Shown: in pieces, positions 23,478-36,999 of the stretch
How the letters are laid out: every line of letters begins with the position of its first letter
Position numbering within the stretch: the first letter of the stretch is position 1
Source of the DNA: Pelargonium tetragonum
Taxonomy: Eukaryota; Streptophyta; Magnoliopsida; Geraniales; Geraniaceae
Direction of reading: 5' to 3'
DNA: 64,000 nucleotides
Assembly: GCA_036897445.1 (NCBI GenBank)
Contig: JAYMTL010000072.1
Span: forward strand, 1-64,000
The notes under the pieces: generated by a model
Databases searched by the model: none
What the model saw: the letters and a program-made list of their open reading frames with translations, nothing else
What the model was told of the DNA's origin: nothing
Program-made: the position numbers and the translations under genes

Positions 23478-25258
23478 AGTCCTCGGAAAATGGACAAACC
23501 CTTTTGTTAGAAAAAGGAAAGCTTTGTTTTGTCTCAATCTCAATAAGAAGGGGGCTACCTTATTAACTATTATCTTAGACAATAAATTACCCGAAATAAG
23601 AAAAGTAGAGCACGACCTATTAAATAAGGAATAGAGTCCTTTTGCAGGAGTCCAACAAGGTTTTTTCTGGGGCAGGTTTTGTACTTATGAGTAGGAGATT
23701 CCCGAGGGCTACTTGCTTTTAAGTTTTAACCAGGGTTTCAATACTATTTCTAGTAGTAAAGTTACAAAGTTTAGAGGACAAGAGCTTATGTTCCTTTAGA
23801 AAAAGCTCGAGTTTATTAAGGGTTAAAACCTTCCCAGAGCGGTCTAGTAACTAGTAAAGTAAGATAAATATACTGGCTTAGTACTTTGTAGCGACCTACT
23901 CTTTTTAATGACGAAGGATTCTAAACTAGAGAAAACTTCAGTCGTGTTTTTAGTAAAGGTAATAAGGAGAAATTCTTATATCACGCGACAGACCCCAGTC
24001 ATTTTAGCTAGTCTAATAAATAAGAGTCAAATGAGGGAACCCTTACTTTTGATGTGCTATATCTCCTTAGTATACCTTAATTTGAGTATGATAATAGGAA
24101 GTCTTTAGAGTTGACGTAGGTGAAACACTTTTTTTAAGAAACCTCCCGTTTTATAAGCTCCTAAGTTGACACGAAGATTAGAAACAAGGTTTTAGTCTTC
24201 CGTACTGGGCATTAATAGAGGAAGGGGCCTAAACTAACATTTTTCCTTTTAATAACAAAGGGTGAAATATAGAAAATAGGAATTTGGGTGGGAAAAGCAG
24301 CTCCGTGACAAAACTCCTATATAAAAGGAAGGCTCCTTAATTACGGGGGTATAAAACCTCGTTTCATTTTCTGTTCTTTATTACAGGGTGTAAAAAAATC
24401 TTATCTAAAGGAACCCTATTCTGTTAACAAGGGATCTAATAAGGAATAGAATGTGGTTAAGACCCACCGTTCCCTGTTTGTTCAAGTTTGACTTCTTGGG
24501 TACAGAATACTATCTCAACAAAGGCTCTTTTGTTTCCACTTATGATATGGCAGATTGAAAGTCAAAGTAATTTGTTTACGGTAAAAAAAACCTCTATGTA
24601 GAATGTAGAACCAGCTAGGCATTTTTTCTTGTTGTATTGTACCTTGCTATTGCCTATCCAAAGAAATAAGGAAAAGAAAATTCCGCTTCTATTCCTTTTC
24701 CTTTCTCGGGTTCTTATCTTTTTAAGGGGAGTTGTTAGGATTGGTAAGGGATTTTTTCCGTGAGTTTTCCTTCAATTCCAATAATAAAGCTGAGGCGTGA
24801 AACAGAAGTACAACTTTGAGTTTTTAGAAGACTCATTCTGTCCTTTCTATATTTGTATTCCTTGAGGATCCCAGCCTACTCCTTTAATGGAACTCAGATT
24901 TTTTACGTCTCTTTATATAAAAATCGTTTTAGTTGAATTACTTAATAATATTTCGACTTTCTAACAAGCTAGAATTTCCTACGATTCTACACGGTTTCTC
25001 TAAAAAGGGAACTTCCTGGATAGAGTCCTTAATTTAACAAACAGGATACAAGACGACTCATTCAATAAAGCTTGCAGTGAGGATTCTTTGGCCAATACAA
25101 ATCCCCGATTTTGCTCTCTTTTTCTATTCAAGTTTATAGGGTCTTCTCCTAGGAGCCTCACTGGAGTTTAATCTTAAAATATCCTTCGTGGGGAATCTCT
25201 CTTCTTATAGGAACTTACAAATCTTGTACGCGAAATCCCCCTTTCAAAATAGAGACTT

Positions 25259-25288
25259 TTTCATAATATTTCATAAATTCATAATAAG
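25259..25288 (+). repeat. Three imperfect ~10-bp tandem units
   Basis: The units TTTCATAATA, TTTCATAAAT and TCATAATAAG follow one another. They share the TTCATAA core with a period of about ten bases. Confidence 0.65.
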
Positions 25289-26567
25289 GACTTTTTTCAA
25301 GGATCAACTAAAAGTTTAAAGTAGAATCAATCTTAGCAGTATAAGGCAGAAACCGTTTAGGGGATTTTTCATAAATCAGAGTTGAATTTTAATTACGGGC
25401 TTTTATAGGGTAATAAAAAAGAAACTTAGTTAGCAGTGAGCCCTTCTATTGTGTACTCTAGAGAAGCTTTGGGCTCTATAAAAGATCCAAGAATCCAGGA
25501 AATAGCATAGAATCCTAATCGGTATCAGTCCAATTAACAAGGGTTAAGTAACAAAGAAATCCCAAGGGTGCTAATCCAGAGCGAGCCCTCTAAATAAGTT
25601 TCTTAATTCCGTATTTATATCCCTAGCCTTATTAGTATGCGCTATTAGAAGCCTGTAATACAAAGATTTTCCTCTACTCTAGGCCTCCCCTAAGGAGTGC
25701 CTTGAAGAATAAACTTTATATAATATATAGAGAATGCGTAAGTAGCCCTTTTTTCCGAGATCCAGGTTCAGGCATTTTGATATATTACCAGCTCCGGCGT
25801 CTACATCAACTAGAGCTTACATTCTTGTTAAAGGCTTAAGTCTCCCAAAAGCGTCTAGATAAATTCCCTAACGGCTAAAAGATCCCACTTTCTGTAACAC
25901 CGCCTTAGTACTATAAAAATAATGAAATAAAGAGCTAGACTAAATTCAATTTCTTTACAATACAATAAACCCTGAACTTTTCTTGACAGGACCCCGGTAA
26001 GAGCTTGCCATCTCCTTTTTTTGTTTGTAACCTTTCTTAGAATTTTTCAAGTTAAAGTCTTAGTGGAAGAACCTCTTTAGGGAAGGGACTCCTTAAACGA
26101 TTAAGTTAGTATACCCGTAAATCCCTGGGAATCCGCGAAGGGCAAAAAGCGCCCTACTAGGCATCTAAACGAAAAAAGCCTTTATATTAATGTCGATTCC
26201 GGTATTTCCTACTCGCTGGCGTGTCTACCAGTCAAGATATAAAGGACTCTTCAAATAGGGTCCTGAGTAAACTACTAAGTGCATCCCCTAGCTAATATTA
26301 AAATGAAAATAGGATCAAAATTTCACAGGGGCCTCCTTCGCATTCAAGTATGCTTTTTTTAGTTTCTTGACTCACACTTTTTGTATCTGGCATTTCTCCT
26401 TTTGAAGGGTTTCCCTTTGTTCTGACCGACCCCATCTCTATTCCCTAGTCGAGAGGTTATATATATATTTCGTTGATTTACTACCTAATTTAGAACTAAA
26501 AAGACCTATAAAGCCAATTACTCAGAGTCCCGAGCACTAACTAAAATGAAATGTCGACGCGCTATTA

Positions 26568-26581
26568 CTTTTGTACAAAAG
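26568..26581. repeat. Perfect 14-bp palindrome
   Basis: CTTTTGTACAAAAG equals its own reverse complement. Confidence 0.8.
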
Positions 26582-27602
26582 CAACCCCATTTGAAGACAT
26601 AATGAGTTATATTATACACAAGTTTTTATTGCTTATTTTTAGTAAGACAGTTTTCTGTTTTTTATAGTACATGAGTACACTGGGGTTTTTGTAGATAAAA
26701 ATGAGTCTTACCTAACTGAAAGTACCAAAAAATGAATTGCAGCTCCCAATATCTTGAAAGTTTCCTGTGGCAGCTACAAAGGAATGTGACTCTTTCCCTT
26801 AATTAAAGGCATTTTCCCTAAATCTAGAGGAGCACAATTTGAGAAAGGAACGTTAGTCTTACTAAAATCCATAGATTTACTCCTTAATTAAAAGGCGGCT
26901 AAGGATAAAGAATCCCTTTAAAAAGAAGATGAGTGTAAAAACCCCGACTTAACAATGGATTGTATCCCGTAAAACCTAAAAAAGTTTCCTTTTTTAGTCT
27001 TTAAAAAAATCTTTCTTTATAGCCACTGCATCTTATTTCTTTTTCTTTAACTGGATTGGGGGTTTAAGGTAAAATGGAGCCCTCTATATACAAGGGATCT
27101 TCCTCTTGCTATTACTTGTGAGTCCCCTATCACAAGGTCCCGCCGTCTAGTAGTAAATACTCAAGAACTTAAAATGCGGATTATAACCAAGAGAAAAGCC
27201 TCTTTTAAAAAGGATCCGCGTTAGAGTTTTGTTTCCAAGCAGTACCCCAACCCAGCATTTACAGTGATTTTTCTGCCCCGCGAAGCTTTTGGGTTAATTA
27301 AGCTTATCAGCTTACAGGGTTGTCGTTTTAGTAGCATCCATTGGGAGTTCAAAGTTGCAAAAACTTAAAATTTTTTTAGATTCTTGCCGTTTGTCACAGC
27401 ATCTCTTTTTAAGCGTGTTTCCCTTATATCAAATATCTCACTTCAACTTTCTCTGAAACCCTTCCATACCACAGAGACTTGTTATGGTGTAATTTTTTAT
27501 GCACAAAACATGAAAAACTTAAAAGGGGCTTTTTATAAAGATCTACGCCAAGCACCCCCAAATGGTATATAGCGCATTTATAATGGGCATACAGAAGTTA
27601 TA

Positions 27603-27618
27603 ATAATATTAATATTAT
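27603..27618. repeat. Perfect 16-bp AT palindrome
   Basis: ATAATATTAATATTAT equals its own reverse complement. A CCCGGG palindrome follows four bases later at 27622-27627. Confidence 0.8.
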
Positions 27619-28387
27619 GTACCCGGGACTTTTTTAGTAGAAGTAAAGTAGTTCAATGCTTTGTAAGAGTAAAATCCTTTTGGAATGAGTCGTTAAAACG
27701 AGTAGAAAACTTCTTAAGGCCCCTTTTTCGTTTCTAGCATAGATCCGAGAAATGAAGCAGAGCTTAGGGTTCTTTAAAAACTCTAAAAGAAGGGGTTTTT
27801 CCTCTTTTCCATGAATTTACGTTAAAAGGATAGGGCGAGGCCTTTCAACTTGTAGATTCGAACCCGATCTTGGAACTCCTTTGCTCTATGAAAATTCCTC
27901 GTAGTTACCAGTTACCTACTTTTTTTCATTTTGATTAGCAGTTGCTATTCTTGATTTTATGTCTACGAGGCCCTCTTACGTTACGTAGTGAGCGACTTAT
28001 GCTTGGCATATTTATGTATTGAGTAACGCTTCCGGTGAGCTCCGATGTTTAGTCTTTATTCTCAGCGCAAGTTGCACTTTCCTTAAATTCGATAGACAGG
28101 GTAGTTCCTAAAGATTCCGTTTCTATGCCCGAAGTTTGCCTCTACCTTTTTTCTAGTTAACAGCTTTTTTTAAACCTCGCCAGAAAGATTCTCTTTAAAT
28201 TTAAGGTAAGCCGGGTTCGTAAATAGGAATCTGGTATAGAATGAAGTTAAAGTGTTATGTCCATAAAAACTTCTTAGTATTATTTTATTAGGATAAAATA
28301 AACTCGGCGGAGCTCTCAACTTCCTTTCAGTGGCAGTAAAAAAACTAAATCAATTTCTCTACTTAAGTCATTTTAGAGCCTCCTCTT

Positions 28388-28402
28388 TAATTACATTACC
28401 TT
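28388..28402 (+). repeat. 15-mer TAATTACATTACCTT, copy
   Basis: This is an exact copy of the 15-mer; other copies are at 29873 and 35858 (plus) and 21643 (minus). It is followed by a T-run here. Confidence 0.6.
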
Positions 28403-28814
28403 TTTGTAGGGGCTTAATACCGAGGTTATAAATCAAAGCTCTTCCTTAATCGGGTCGAAGCCCTAATCTTTAGTTGCCCAGACTTTAACTCTTTAATAAG
28501 TTTGATAAATATCAGTAGCCAAACCCTTGACTTTTGTTTCAGGAGTCGTCTTACTTAGAAAAGCTACAAACTATAAAAATGACCTAGATAAAGCGGAGCC
28601 AAGGGATTCTTATGAATTTGGTCTTTTTCGAAATTGAGTTATATTGTGAAATTCGTATCCAAGGTCTCTTTTTTCTTTATAGGGTCGATAAGTTCCTATA
28701 GCAGAACGCAGAGAGCGGTCAGGCTCAGGCAAGGCGCTTCCCTTACTACAACAATATTCTGACTTAATCTAATAACTAATAAACTATAAGAATAATATAC
28801 AATATAGAAGTATA

Positions 28815-28890
28815 GCTACACTAGCTACGGACAAGCTCCATAAGACAAAGAGTACAGCTCTCTAAGAAAGTTACAAAAGCAAATAAAGAA
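28815..28890 (+). repeat. Clearest cluster of the ~25-bp motif
   Basis: Two units stand side by side: AGCTCCATAAGACAAAGAG then TAC, and AGCTCTCTAAGAAAGTTAC then AAAAG. They are preceded by TATAGCTACACTAGCTACGG. The spacing gives a unit length of about 23-25 bp. A close relative of the first unit (GCTTCATAAGACAAAGGC) is at about 34359-34376. Confidence 0.5.
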
Positions 28891-29872
28891 GTCGGTAACA
28901 AACAAAATTAAGAAATATAAGAAGTAAGGCAGAACGTTGGTGGTTGTAGTGTAAGCAGAATAATCAAGAATTATGCATTAACCTCCTTTACTGCGTGCTA
29001 GTCGGTAAGAGGTCGTCTCCCAATTCTATTAAGTTTACTTGCTCCATAGCGACAAGCCTCATGGCACATTGAGCAATACAGCTTAAAGAAAGAACTAGCA
29101 CTATCCTGTACTCAATATATAAGAAGAATACATATATAATACCAATCTAATAAGTACAGGGAATATACAATAGCAAATACCCACAGTATAATAGCCTCCC
29201 CCAACGTATAGCTCGTACTCTTCCCATTGTCTTTGTCGGAACCTCACTTCAGAAGTTTTAGTTAAAGTAGTGAGGGAGAGGTTGAGTAGCTTGTTCCTGT
29301 GTTTCGAGGTTTTGAGTATTACAAGAAATTTGAGAGAAAAAACCAAAGGAATCCTTTTCGGTTGTTGTAGTTCTCTTAGGTTGGCTATACTCTAAGACTA
29401 CTAATGCAGCACCAGCCCTCCGTTACACTACTACACTACAGTTGGGTAGAAGGACTCAGTATCCCCTTGGGTTTATAACCCTCCTTAACCATAAGAACAG
29501 AAAACAAGAGGAATTATCCTTAAAAACAACAAATACAAAAGAATACAATCTACTGTATACGCCTTTTACTACTAAAGTCTTTCTTTATTACCATTTACTA
29601 AGTATATAACTATAATAAGTACTGGTTACAAGAATAAGAGTCCTCCTAAAAAGTGACTTTCCAAAGGAGTTTCTTATCCGCCAAGTTGTATCTGACGGGG
29701 TAAAATCCAGTAAGTTAAGAAATGACTTATTCTTGACTTACTCTCTTTATGACTGACTTTGTTTATTGACTTAACTTCTTACTCTTCTTCTGCATACTTT
29801 TCTTAAAACCCGGGCTTATCTTGATACCCGCAGTTTTTTTGTTACCTGTCTTCTTAGGAGGACTCTTATACT

Positions 29873-29888
29873 TTAATTACATTACCTT
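29873..29888 (+). repeat. 15-mer family copy
   Basis: TAATTACATTACCTTC is shared over 16 bases with 35858-35873 and over 15 with 28388. Confidence 0.6.
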
Positions 29889-30580
29889 CTTTTCTTTTAA
29901 TCCCAGATTAGGTTACAAACTCTTAAAGTTACTTACTAGCCAAAGCCTCCGGATACCCCAAGAAACCCTCGTAAAAGTAATTTAGTTAATATAGCAAAGC
30001 AAGTCTTTCCGTCTCTACTCTAGGGAATAACCCCCTCTTGTATTTCTTAGGACTGACTAACCCGGGGATCCTTTTTAACGGATTGGATAACTATAGACTT
30101 TTTCTTACTTTTAGGAAACTTTTCATACATATACAAAGAGCGGAGAGGGCTTAAAATCTATCGGATTTCAAAAATCAAGTACTTGTGTAGATTCTCTAGT
30201 TCCTTTCTCAAGGACATGATAAGAGTGACTTTAAGCTTTCAGAAAAAGGAGTCTATAAAAAAAGGATTTTCCTCGTATAGCTGCCACGCTTCTTATAAGA
30301 TAAATAAAGTTTTGACACGGTATACTTATAAGGATTCCGATGTTCAAAAAATCCTAAGTTCTTCCTATTTAAGAATAGGTTTTCAACCGTCGCTAAGTTT
30401 CAACAAAATTAAGAAATAGGCTAAATCAAAGTATTCCCATCTACTAAACTTAGTAGTACAGAATTCTCAAAAATTCCACTAACCGAAAAGTTTCTACAAG
30501 GAGTTAATTGCCTAAATTAAAGGGTTCTGGACCAGATTGTGTCTTCTTTGTTCTTGTTTTTTCTTGACTTGTTTGTTCTT

Positions 30581-30630
30581 TGAGAGCTATACCTACAACT
30601 TTCTTAGTCTTTGTAACTAGACTCTTATAA
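30581..30630 (-). repeat. Copy of the ~25-bp motif family (minus)
   Basis: On the minus strand it reads TTATAAGAGTCTAGTTAC, AAAGACTAAGAAAGTTG, then TAGGTATAGCTCTCA. The order AGTCTAG, AAGAAAGTT, TATAGCTCT is the same as at 34153 (plus) and 9920-10045 (minus), which is the best evidence that these are true diverged copies rather than composition alone. Confidence 0.5.
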
Positions 30631-31479
30631 GGTCAACTTTGGGCTATACATTAAAAAACTCCTTTTGCTTAGTTAGATTTGCAGCTGAAGAAGCCCCTTT
30701 TAAATAAATTGAATAAATTACTTATGTTATGATTCACTGTAGTAATTTAAAAGAAACTTCGGGAATAGTTTCTTTAAGGCAAAGACTTTCTCTTGTAAAA
30801 ATCAAACTCAGGACCCATTTTCCCCTTTATTTGTAAAAAGCACTTCCTACTTTAAAAAACCCGGATTAGAAGCAAACTTGTTTGACTTCTAGACTATAAT
30901 TGTCCTTACTGCAAACAAACTGCTTTAGCCTTAGCTATTTCTCCCGTGAGGATTTAGTTTTATACATACGCTCTTACTGTAAACACATTTGCCTTGACTT
31001 ACTAATAAAAAGAGTTTAGTTTACCTTTGTAATAACAAGATTAGAAAAACCCCTAAAGATTCTATAATAAGGACTAAACTTCATATAAAGCTCAAAAAAG
31101 GATCTAACTTACACTAAGTAAGTGCTTTCCCTTTTACTTATTGCTTATTACTTACCTGTTCTAAATCCGATAACCCTCGAAAAAAGGGACTCCTGGCTTT
31201 TGCCTCCTTAATCTCTTGTAAAATCAAATTCGTTTTACTATTTTATTAAGATTTGACTCGGGGTTGCTATAAACCCCTAAACTAAAAAGGAAACTAACTA
31301 ACTAAATCGTTACCTTGTTACTTAGAAATTCCTTATTATATTCATTTTAGGGAGTAGCAGGAGAGTACAACAACACAAGATACTTTCACTTGACTTTATT
31401 TATTTACTAGAAACCCCTTTATTAATAGACCTCGTAGCTTACTTGTCTTTAGATTTGAGTTTAGCAAAAAAAGTCAAAC

Positions 31480-34120
31480 GGTTCGGCTTTGCCTAATGCA
31501 ACAACCCTTTTTAGTTACCTAACTTTAAGAGAATAGAACCCCTACAGGTCTCTCAAAGCAAGTTATACTCACCCTATTATTCTAGTATCCGCTACTCTAA
31601 AGGGAAAAGTCTTGCTAATTTTAGAAAGAAAACTACTTAATTGTATTGTTAGGATAAGACTGATATTAGTATAAAAAGCTAAAGTTTGTTGAGCATTAAA
31701 TTTACGGATACTTTGTTCCCTTCTAGCCTCGGCCTTTTTTCTTTGAATTACACTTACCCCTGAAGTCAATTCTAGTGTTAAGCGCAACTCTTTTTATGTG
31801 GGCTCAAGTTTCATTACTCTTGGTTTAGTAGTATCCAGGATAGAGGAAGGTTTAGGGTTACCCTGTAAGAGAAGTTCAAGGGCTATAAATCAGAAGTTGT
31901 GGTTATTTTGTCGAGTCAGTGGAGAATCTTTCTAGGAATGTTTTTGAAGGCCCAAACTCCTGCTAAAGTCGGTATTACTTTGTATAAAAAAGGGTACAAC
32001 GCTATAAATTGAAACCCGGTTGTTGGATTATACAACAGGGCTTAGATACGCTGCGCCTTTATATGGACATATGTGCTTACTTCTATCTTAAATTACATGA
32101 TGAATAATAGAATATATACTTTTTCGCTTATTAGAAATCTTCCTTAGTGCTTAGTGGGTTTTAGAAGGAACACAAGAACCCGCGAGGATTTAAAGTAGGA
32201 TTTAGGGGAAAAGCCCTTTTGTTACTCGAAAAAAGTTAGGCAATTTGGGGCCGTAGATGCTAACTATTGAAAAGTGTAAAGAAGTCAAAATTCTTTATGC
32301 TTAGAAATTCGTAATCTTTCGGATTAAAATTATATACTAAAAGGGGCTTTGTTACCTATACAGGCTCTTCTATTATAGTTTAAATTAACACCGAAATTTG
32401 AGATTGACTCTTTGTCTACACTATAAACCGTACCCTTAGCGGAATGTCTCGCATGCCTGTTATACCTATGCTATCAAATAAGCCTTGTATTACAAAATGA
32501 AAGCTTTACCGCTGTCAAGTTCAGTGCCTGCGCCAAAACCCCTTATAAAATTGTTTACCCGCTAAGAGTATTGGACAGAAGTATAAGGAAAATTCTTGTT
32601 CGAAGTCAATTTACACAATTCAAAGAGCAGGGCTTTACTTAAGTCTATAGACTTTCTATAGAGGATAAAAAGTGCGTGCAAAGGGTTAAAAAAGAGTATG
32701 AAGTCCTGTTCCAACCTTCAGTAAAGGCAGTAAGTAAAAAGCACCTAATCTAAAATTCTGTCGGGTACTCCCTTTAGAAGTCCGCGGTTCTAGAGTTGAG
32801 GGATTCTTTTAAAAGAAGAAAAGGGAAAGATAAAGAATCTAAGAGTAAAAGCCCTGTGAAAGTAACCCGAAACTTTAATATAAATTTTAATAAGAAACTT
32901 AAGATAAAGATAATGAGTCTGAATTAAAGCATTCAATGCGAGAGTTTTCGGCCTTACTAAGTAACGTGGGCTAAGTTTTTTGTCTGTATCTCGCTTTACT
33001 ACTCCCCCCAATCAAGTCTCTAAACCAAACTTGTCCACCAAAAGGGAACTCTAATAAGCTCTAAAGGCAATCCAATAGTACCTTCTTTTGAAGAAACCCA
33101 AGTCAACTTCAGTAAAATGAGAGCATAAGGGGTTACTACTAAGGTATCCTATAGTAGCACTGCATTTTAGAAAAAGACGGGAATTTGAGAAACTAGTTAA
33201 AGAATAAAAAAGCAGCACCCCAGCCTCTGTAGGAAAGAGGTAAACACTTACTTCGATCAAAGGGATTTAGTCAAAATTCTTATTGGTTATAGTCTATAGT
33301 AGTAAAAAATAGAAATGCTAGTTGAAGAGAATGCCCAGTATGTTTTATATTATCCCCAAAAATTTCGATTCCAAACCTGTTAACATTCGTAAAAAAGTTG
33401 GAGGTACGCTTTTTTTAAGTATCATAAGGTCGGGTTTTTAGATATATTCCGGTGCAATATCTCAGTTTCCTATTCCCTTCTCTATCAGGAGTACCCTCAA
33501 GTTGAAGTTTTTCTAAAAGGTTTTTTACCATATTTCAATAGGCGCCACACCCCTTGAAAGGTTTTTGTTTTGCAGAAACACCTATGCTATAATCATTAAA
33601 AAGAAAGTTCTGTTTTTATAGTATATAGTGCGAAAAGTTCTCTATTCGAAATGACTTAATTTAATCAAACGTCAAAATTACTGTAACTTCTAAATTAAAG
33701 AGTAAGTATCTCAAACTATAAAACTCCTGGATCCGGAATTCCTAATATAATACGGATTTCTTATGCCTTAGTAGACTCGTAAAAATAGGGGATACCCTCG
33801 GACAGAGTACCTAAAATAACTGAGCTTTGCCTGAATCCTTAGAGACAGTTTTCACGGAAAAGCAGTTGCAATTTGTTAATTCAGAAATCCAAACTCTTCT
33901 TAAGCATAAGCAGTAGGGTGTATAAAGAAAGGTTTTAAGACAGCTTACCCTCGTATGTATGATATGTTTTTTTGTAGAGTTTATTCCCCAATTAACATAT
34001 AGCTAACTAAAGGGGCATGTTGATTTCGAACGTAATACACTTAAGTACCTATATTATAAAAGCCTTACTTTGACTTATTAAAATAGAACCGAATCTTTGT
34101 TATTAAGAAGAAGAGTACAA
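31480..34120. other. Non-coding spacer, no gene seen
   Basis: The longest open frames are 69-73 codons and show no family motif. No hairpin, tandem repeat or RNA-like element worth listing was found. Confidence 0.75.
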
Positions 34121-34152
34121 CCAAACCCGGTATAATATGAAAGAAGGAGAGT

Positions 34153-34190
34153 CTAGCGTCTAAGAAAGTTATAGCTCTTCTCAAGATAAG
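34153..34190 (+). repeat. Copy of the ~25-bp motif family (plus)
   Basis: It reads TAGCGTCTAAGAAAGTT then ATAGCTCTTCTCAAGATAAG. It aligns by word order with minus copies at 30581 and 9920-10045. Confidence 0.5.
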
Positions 34191-35857
34191 GTCTGTAGGG
34201 AAAGCCAAGAACAAAGATGAATCACTTAACACTTTCAGTTACACAAAAGGCAGAGACTCAATGTCAGATTTTACTAGTATCTATTTTATTAACTATCTAT
34301 AACCAGACTCCTATAGATGAATATGTAAGTATAATAGCTACAAAGAGTGCAATAACTAGAGGGCTTCATAAGACAAAGGCTATAGGAATTATGAAGACTA
34401 ACAAAGCTACTATCTATCAAGAGTAAGGAGAATCCAAGTATACAAGTATAGCTAAGTAAGGTGGGTAAGTTAAATTAGAAAATAACCTGTAAATGAAGTA
34501 AAAGCTAAAAGTTGAGTCTGAAGAAGCTGGGTAGTCATGAGTTTGTATGCTTACAACAGGGCCCGGGCAAATCAAGAAAGTCTTAATTCTAATATAGTAA
34601 AAGGGGGGTTCCTCTTGCTTCTAAAACAAGGAAGTTCGTTAAAGGATAGAGCTTCTTGTTTCTAGTTTGTAGGTAAGGTAGCTCCAGAATAGAAAGTACA
34701 AAAGACTTTCCTAATGTTCTGTTAGCTTTAAGTGCCCGAAGTAACTAAAAAAGCTTAAACCCAAGGAGTCCTACTGGTTGTTCGTTCCTGTATTCGAAAG
34801 GAAATTTGTTTCCCAAGGAGGAGAGTTTCTAGATTAAGTATATGTAGAGCCTAAAGGAGATTTTAGGTTCTTGCCGCCGTGAAATCTAGAATGTATAAAT
34901 CCGAGTCCAGGTTTATAGGTTTTAGAAAGAACTCTAAAAAAAGGTACTTATTTTAAAGTTCTGTAAGCTAGTCAAGTTTTTTAGGAATATACTGAGTTCC
35001 TGTACCTTTTACCTGTCTTTATCACGTAGCTGTTAAGGAAGGAGAGAACCCTATAGGAATACAGACTGACTAAAGGTATAGCTATCTTAAGAGGTGCCTG
35101 CTACTTAAAGAATATGATACAAACTAGGGAAAGTAGGAATCCTAGGAATTTGACAAGTAAGCCCTTTTGAAAAAAAAAGCAAATACTGAATAAACATAGG
35201 AAATATTGACTTCAAGAGCCCAAAATGTATCAGCACCTTACCTTCTTACTAAAAACTAAATAAAGGGTACCTGAACTAAAGAAAATTTCTATTCTGGGAT
35301 AGTAACTTAGGCATTTTATTGAAAGTATTTAATTATAAGGCTGCAGGTATGATGAATAGTCGGAAGTAGATTAAGAAGAGTAGTACAACTAGGATAGGTC
35401 TAGTTCTAGTATAAGAGAAGTCAATTCTGAAAAGGAGATAGATTTACTAAGAGTTTTGTGGGATTAGAACCTTTTGGAGTTACTTTCTATATTACGTTTT
35501 AAAGGGCTCTAGTTCTAAAGAAAGTTTTGAAGTAGGTCAATAAGAAGAAGATAGAAAGTCACATTATAGCTATGAGTCAGGCCCAGTAGCAGAGCTCAGA
35601 GAAATAAAGCTCTTAAGACAAGGAAGGTTATCAAGAATAGTAAACAGAATAAGGTGCAGCAGATAACGAGTAAGCTACAAAGACTTCGAGGGTAGTTATA
35701 GCTCTGGAGAAAGGTATCAAGACTCATAAGAAACGGGTAGAGAATCCTTTAGCTACGATACAGAATTCAGGGGTACAAAGTCTAGGTATGAGTATGAAAG
35801 CGGGAGTATGAAACAGGGTCAGCAGGGTGTATAATGTAAGATACTCAATAAACTATT

Positions 35858-35873
35858 AATTACATTACCTTCC
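35858..35873 (+). repeat. 15-mer family copy
   Basis: TAATTACATTACCTTC is exact over 16 bases with 29873. Neighbouring sequence differs. Confidence 0.6.
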
Positions 35874-36989
35874 TTCGGGTGCCTACAGTGGGGTAACTAA
35901 CTTATCTAAATTTAGGTTTCTTTACTCTTTATAGCAATTTCAAGTAAGACAATGAGGGAGCCTTAAGACTAATACAACTAATAAGTAATAGACTCTTTCT
36001 TCAAATCCCTACAATAAGAGGAGGAATACAATAGCTGTAGGCTAGTACAAAAAGAGGAATCCCCATAAGAGGGGTAATACCAATAAGAAAGGCTGCAAAA
36101 GAAGGCGCTTATAATAAAAGAAGAGTTCAGTAGCTACAAGACAAAGACTTATAAGAAAGGGTTGCTTAAGACTAAGAAAACATGTCTAGCTAAGACAGGT
36201 AGTACAAGGACTCAGCTGCAGCAGAAGGTAGGGATTCCCGTTATAGGTCATAGTTTAAACTCTCAGGAAGTGAGAGGATAGGTATGAATAAGAAGCTTCT
36301 GGGTAAGAGTAACAAAGAAATAAGAAAGCTTTTCATTTTTATTTTAAGTAACCTGGAAAAAGGGGTCAGTTTATTAAATGCCTTGAGCAATTATGAGTCA
36401 TTACAAAGCTAAATGAGATTAATTAAAAACTACTTTAATTAGATTTGTAAAACAAGGAATTGAGTATATAAAAATATATAACTAAGTCTAGATTACCTAT
36501 TAATTTGTGCTATCCTAAGGTAGTGGATAAGGACTTTGATATCCTTTACTTTAGAAGGGGCGCTTTTGCCGTATTACCTAAAAATCTAAATAAACTTCAA
36601 CTGGGTTTGCTATAAAAAGCTAGGATGCAGAGGTTCTCTTCCTTGAGTAAAAACTACACAAGAAGCCTATCTTTTCTCTATTCCAATTATCAACATGTTC
36701 AAAAACTATGTGTATAAGTAAGCCGGCTCCATCCGTATATCTGTTTAGCAACAGACTCCACTAATCCAGTAGCCGGAGACTCGTATCGTTATATTATATT
36801 ATAGAAATTACCACATGCTACATTTTTTCCTTTTAAGTTAAAAATTAGAGTTCCTGGTAGTCCTAAACTTAGGCTAATAAATAGAATCCATAGTAAGAGT
36901 GCAACTTAACTTCTATTTAGAATCTAAAAAGCGCTTAAACATATAAACATAAAGTAGTAGTTGATAAAGGGATACTAGAATATTTTTGT

Positions 36990-36999
36990 AAAAAAAAAA
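36990..36999 (+). repeat. A10 homopolymer
   Basis: There are ten A residues in a row, inside an A-rich stretch. Confidence 0.8.

Larger units (their letters stand above)
18150..28700. other. Non-coding spacer, no gene seen
   Basis: This long AT-rich stretch has no open frame above 78 codons and no protein motif. It holds several GGGCCC and CCCGGG palindromes (clustered near 20.2-20.9 kb), a G7 run at 20219, a 15-mer family copy at 21643, a T-arm look-alike at 22583, tandem duplications at 23460 and 25259, and perfect palindromes at 26568 and 27603. Nothing supports a gene. Confidence 0.75.
28740..31480. repeat. Polarised tract that switches strand bias
   Basis: From about 28.74 to 29.35 kb the plus strand is purine-rich and carries plus-oriented motif copies (28815-28890). 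From about 29.7 kb to 31.5 kb it becomes pyrimidine-rich, with words such as CTTACTT and TTTCTTAG, and carries minus copies (30581). The 15-mer copy at 29873 lies in the second half. Open frames here are short (81 and 78 codons) and unremarkable. Confidence 0.45.
34120..36330 (+). repeat. Purine-rich polarised tract with diverged repeats
   Basis: The plus strand is purine-rich with many TAAGAAAG, CTACAAAG and GTATAGCT words. Motif copies are visible at 34153-34190, around 34345-34376, at 35600-35630 and around 35690-35735. The 15-mer copy is at 35858. A 69-codon open frame (34217) sits on the motif copies and is more simply a by-product than a gene. Confidence 0.5.

Noticed and set aside
26507-26530. 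AAAAGACCTATAAAGCC, like the large-subunit rRNA word GGAAAGACCCTATGAAGC.
   Set aside because: One base is missing at the invariant CCC and flanks do not match. GGAAAGACC also occurs near 19530 (minus), 21276 and 23106 without rRNA context.
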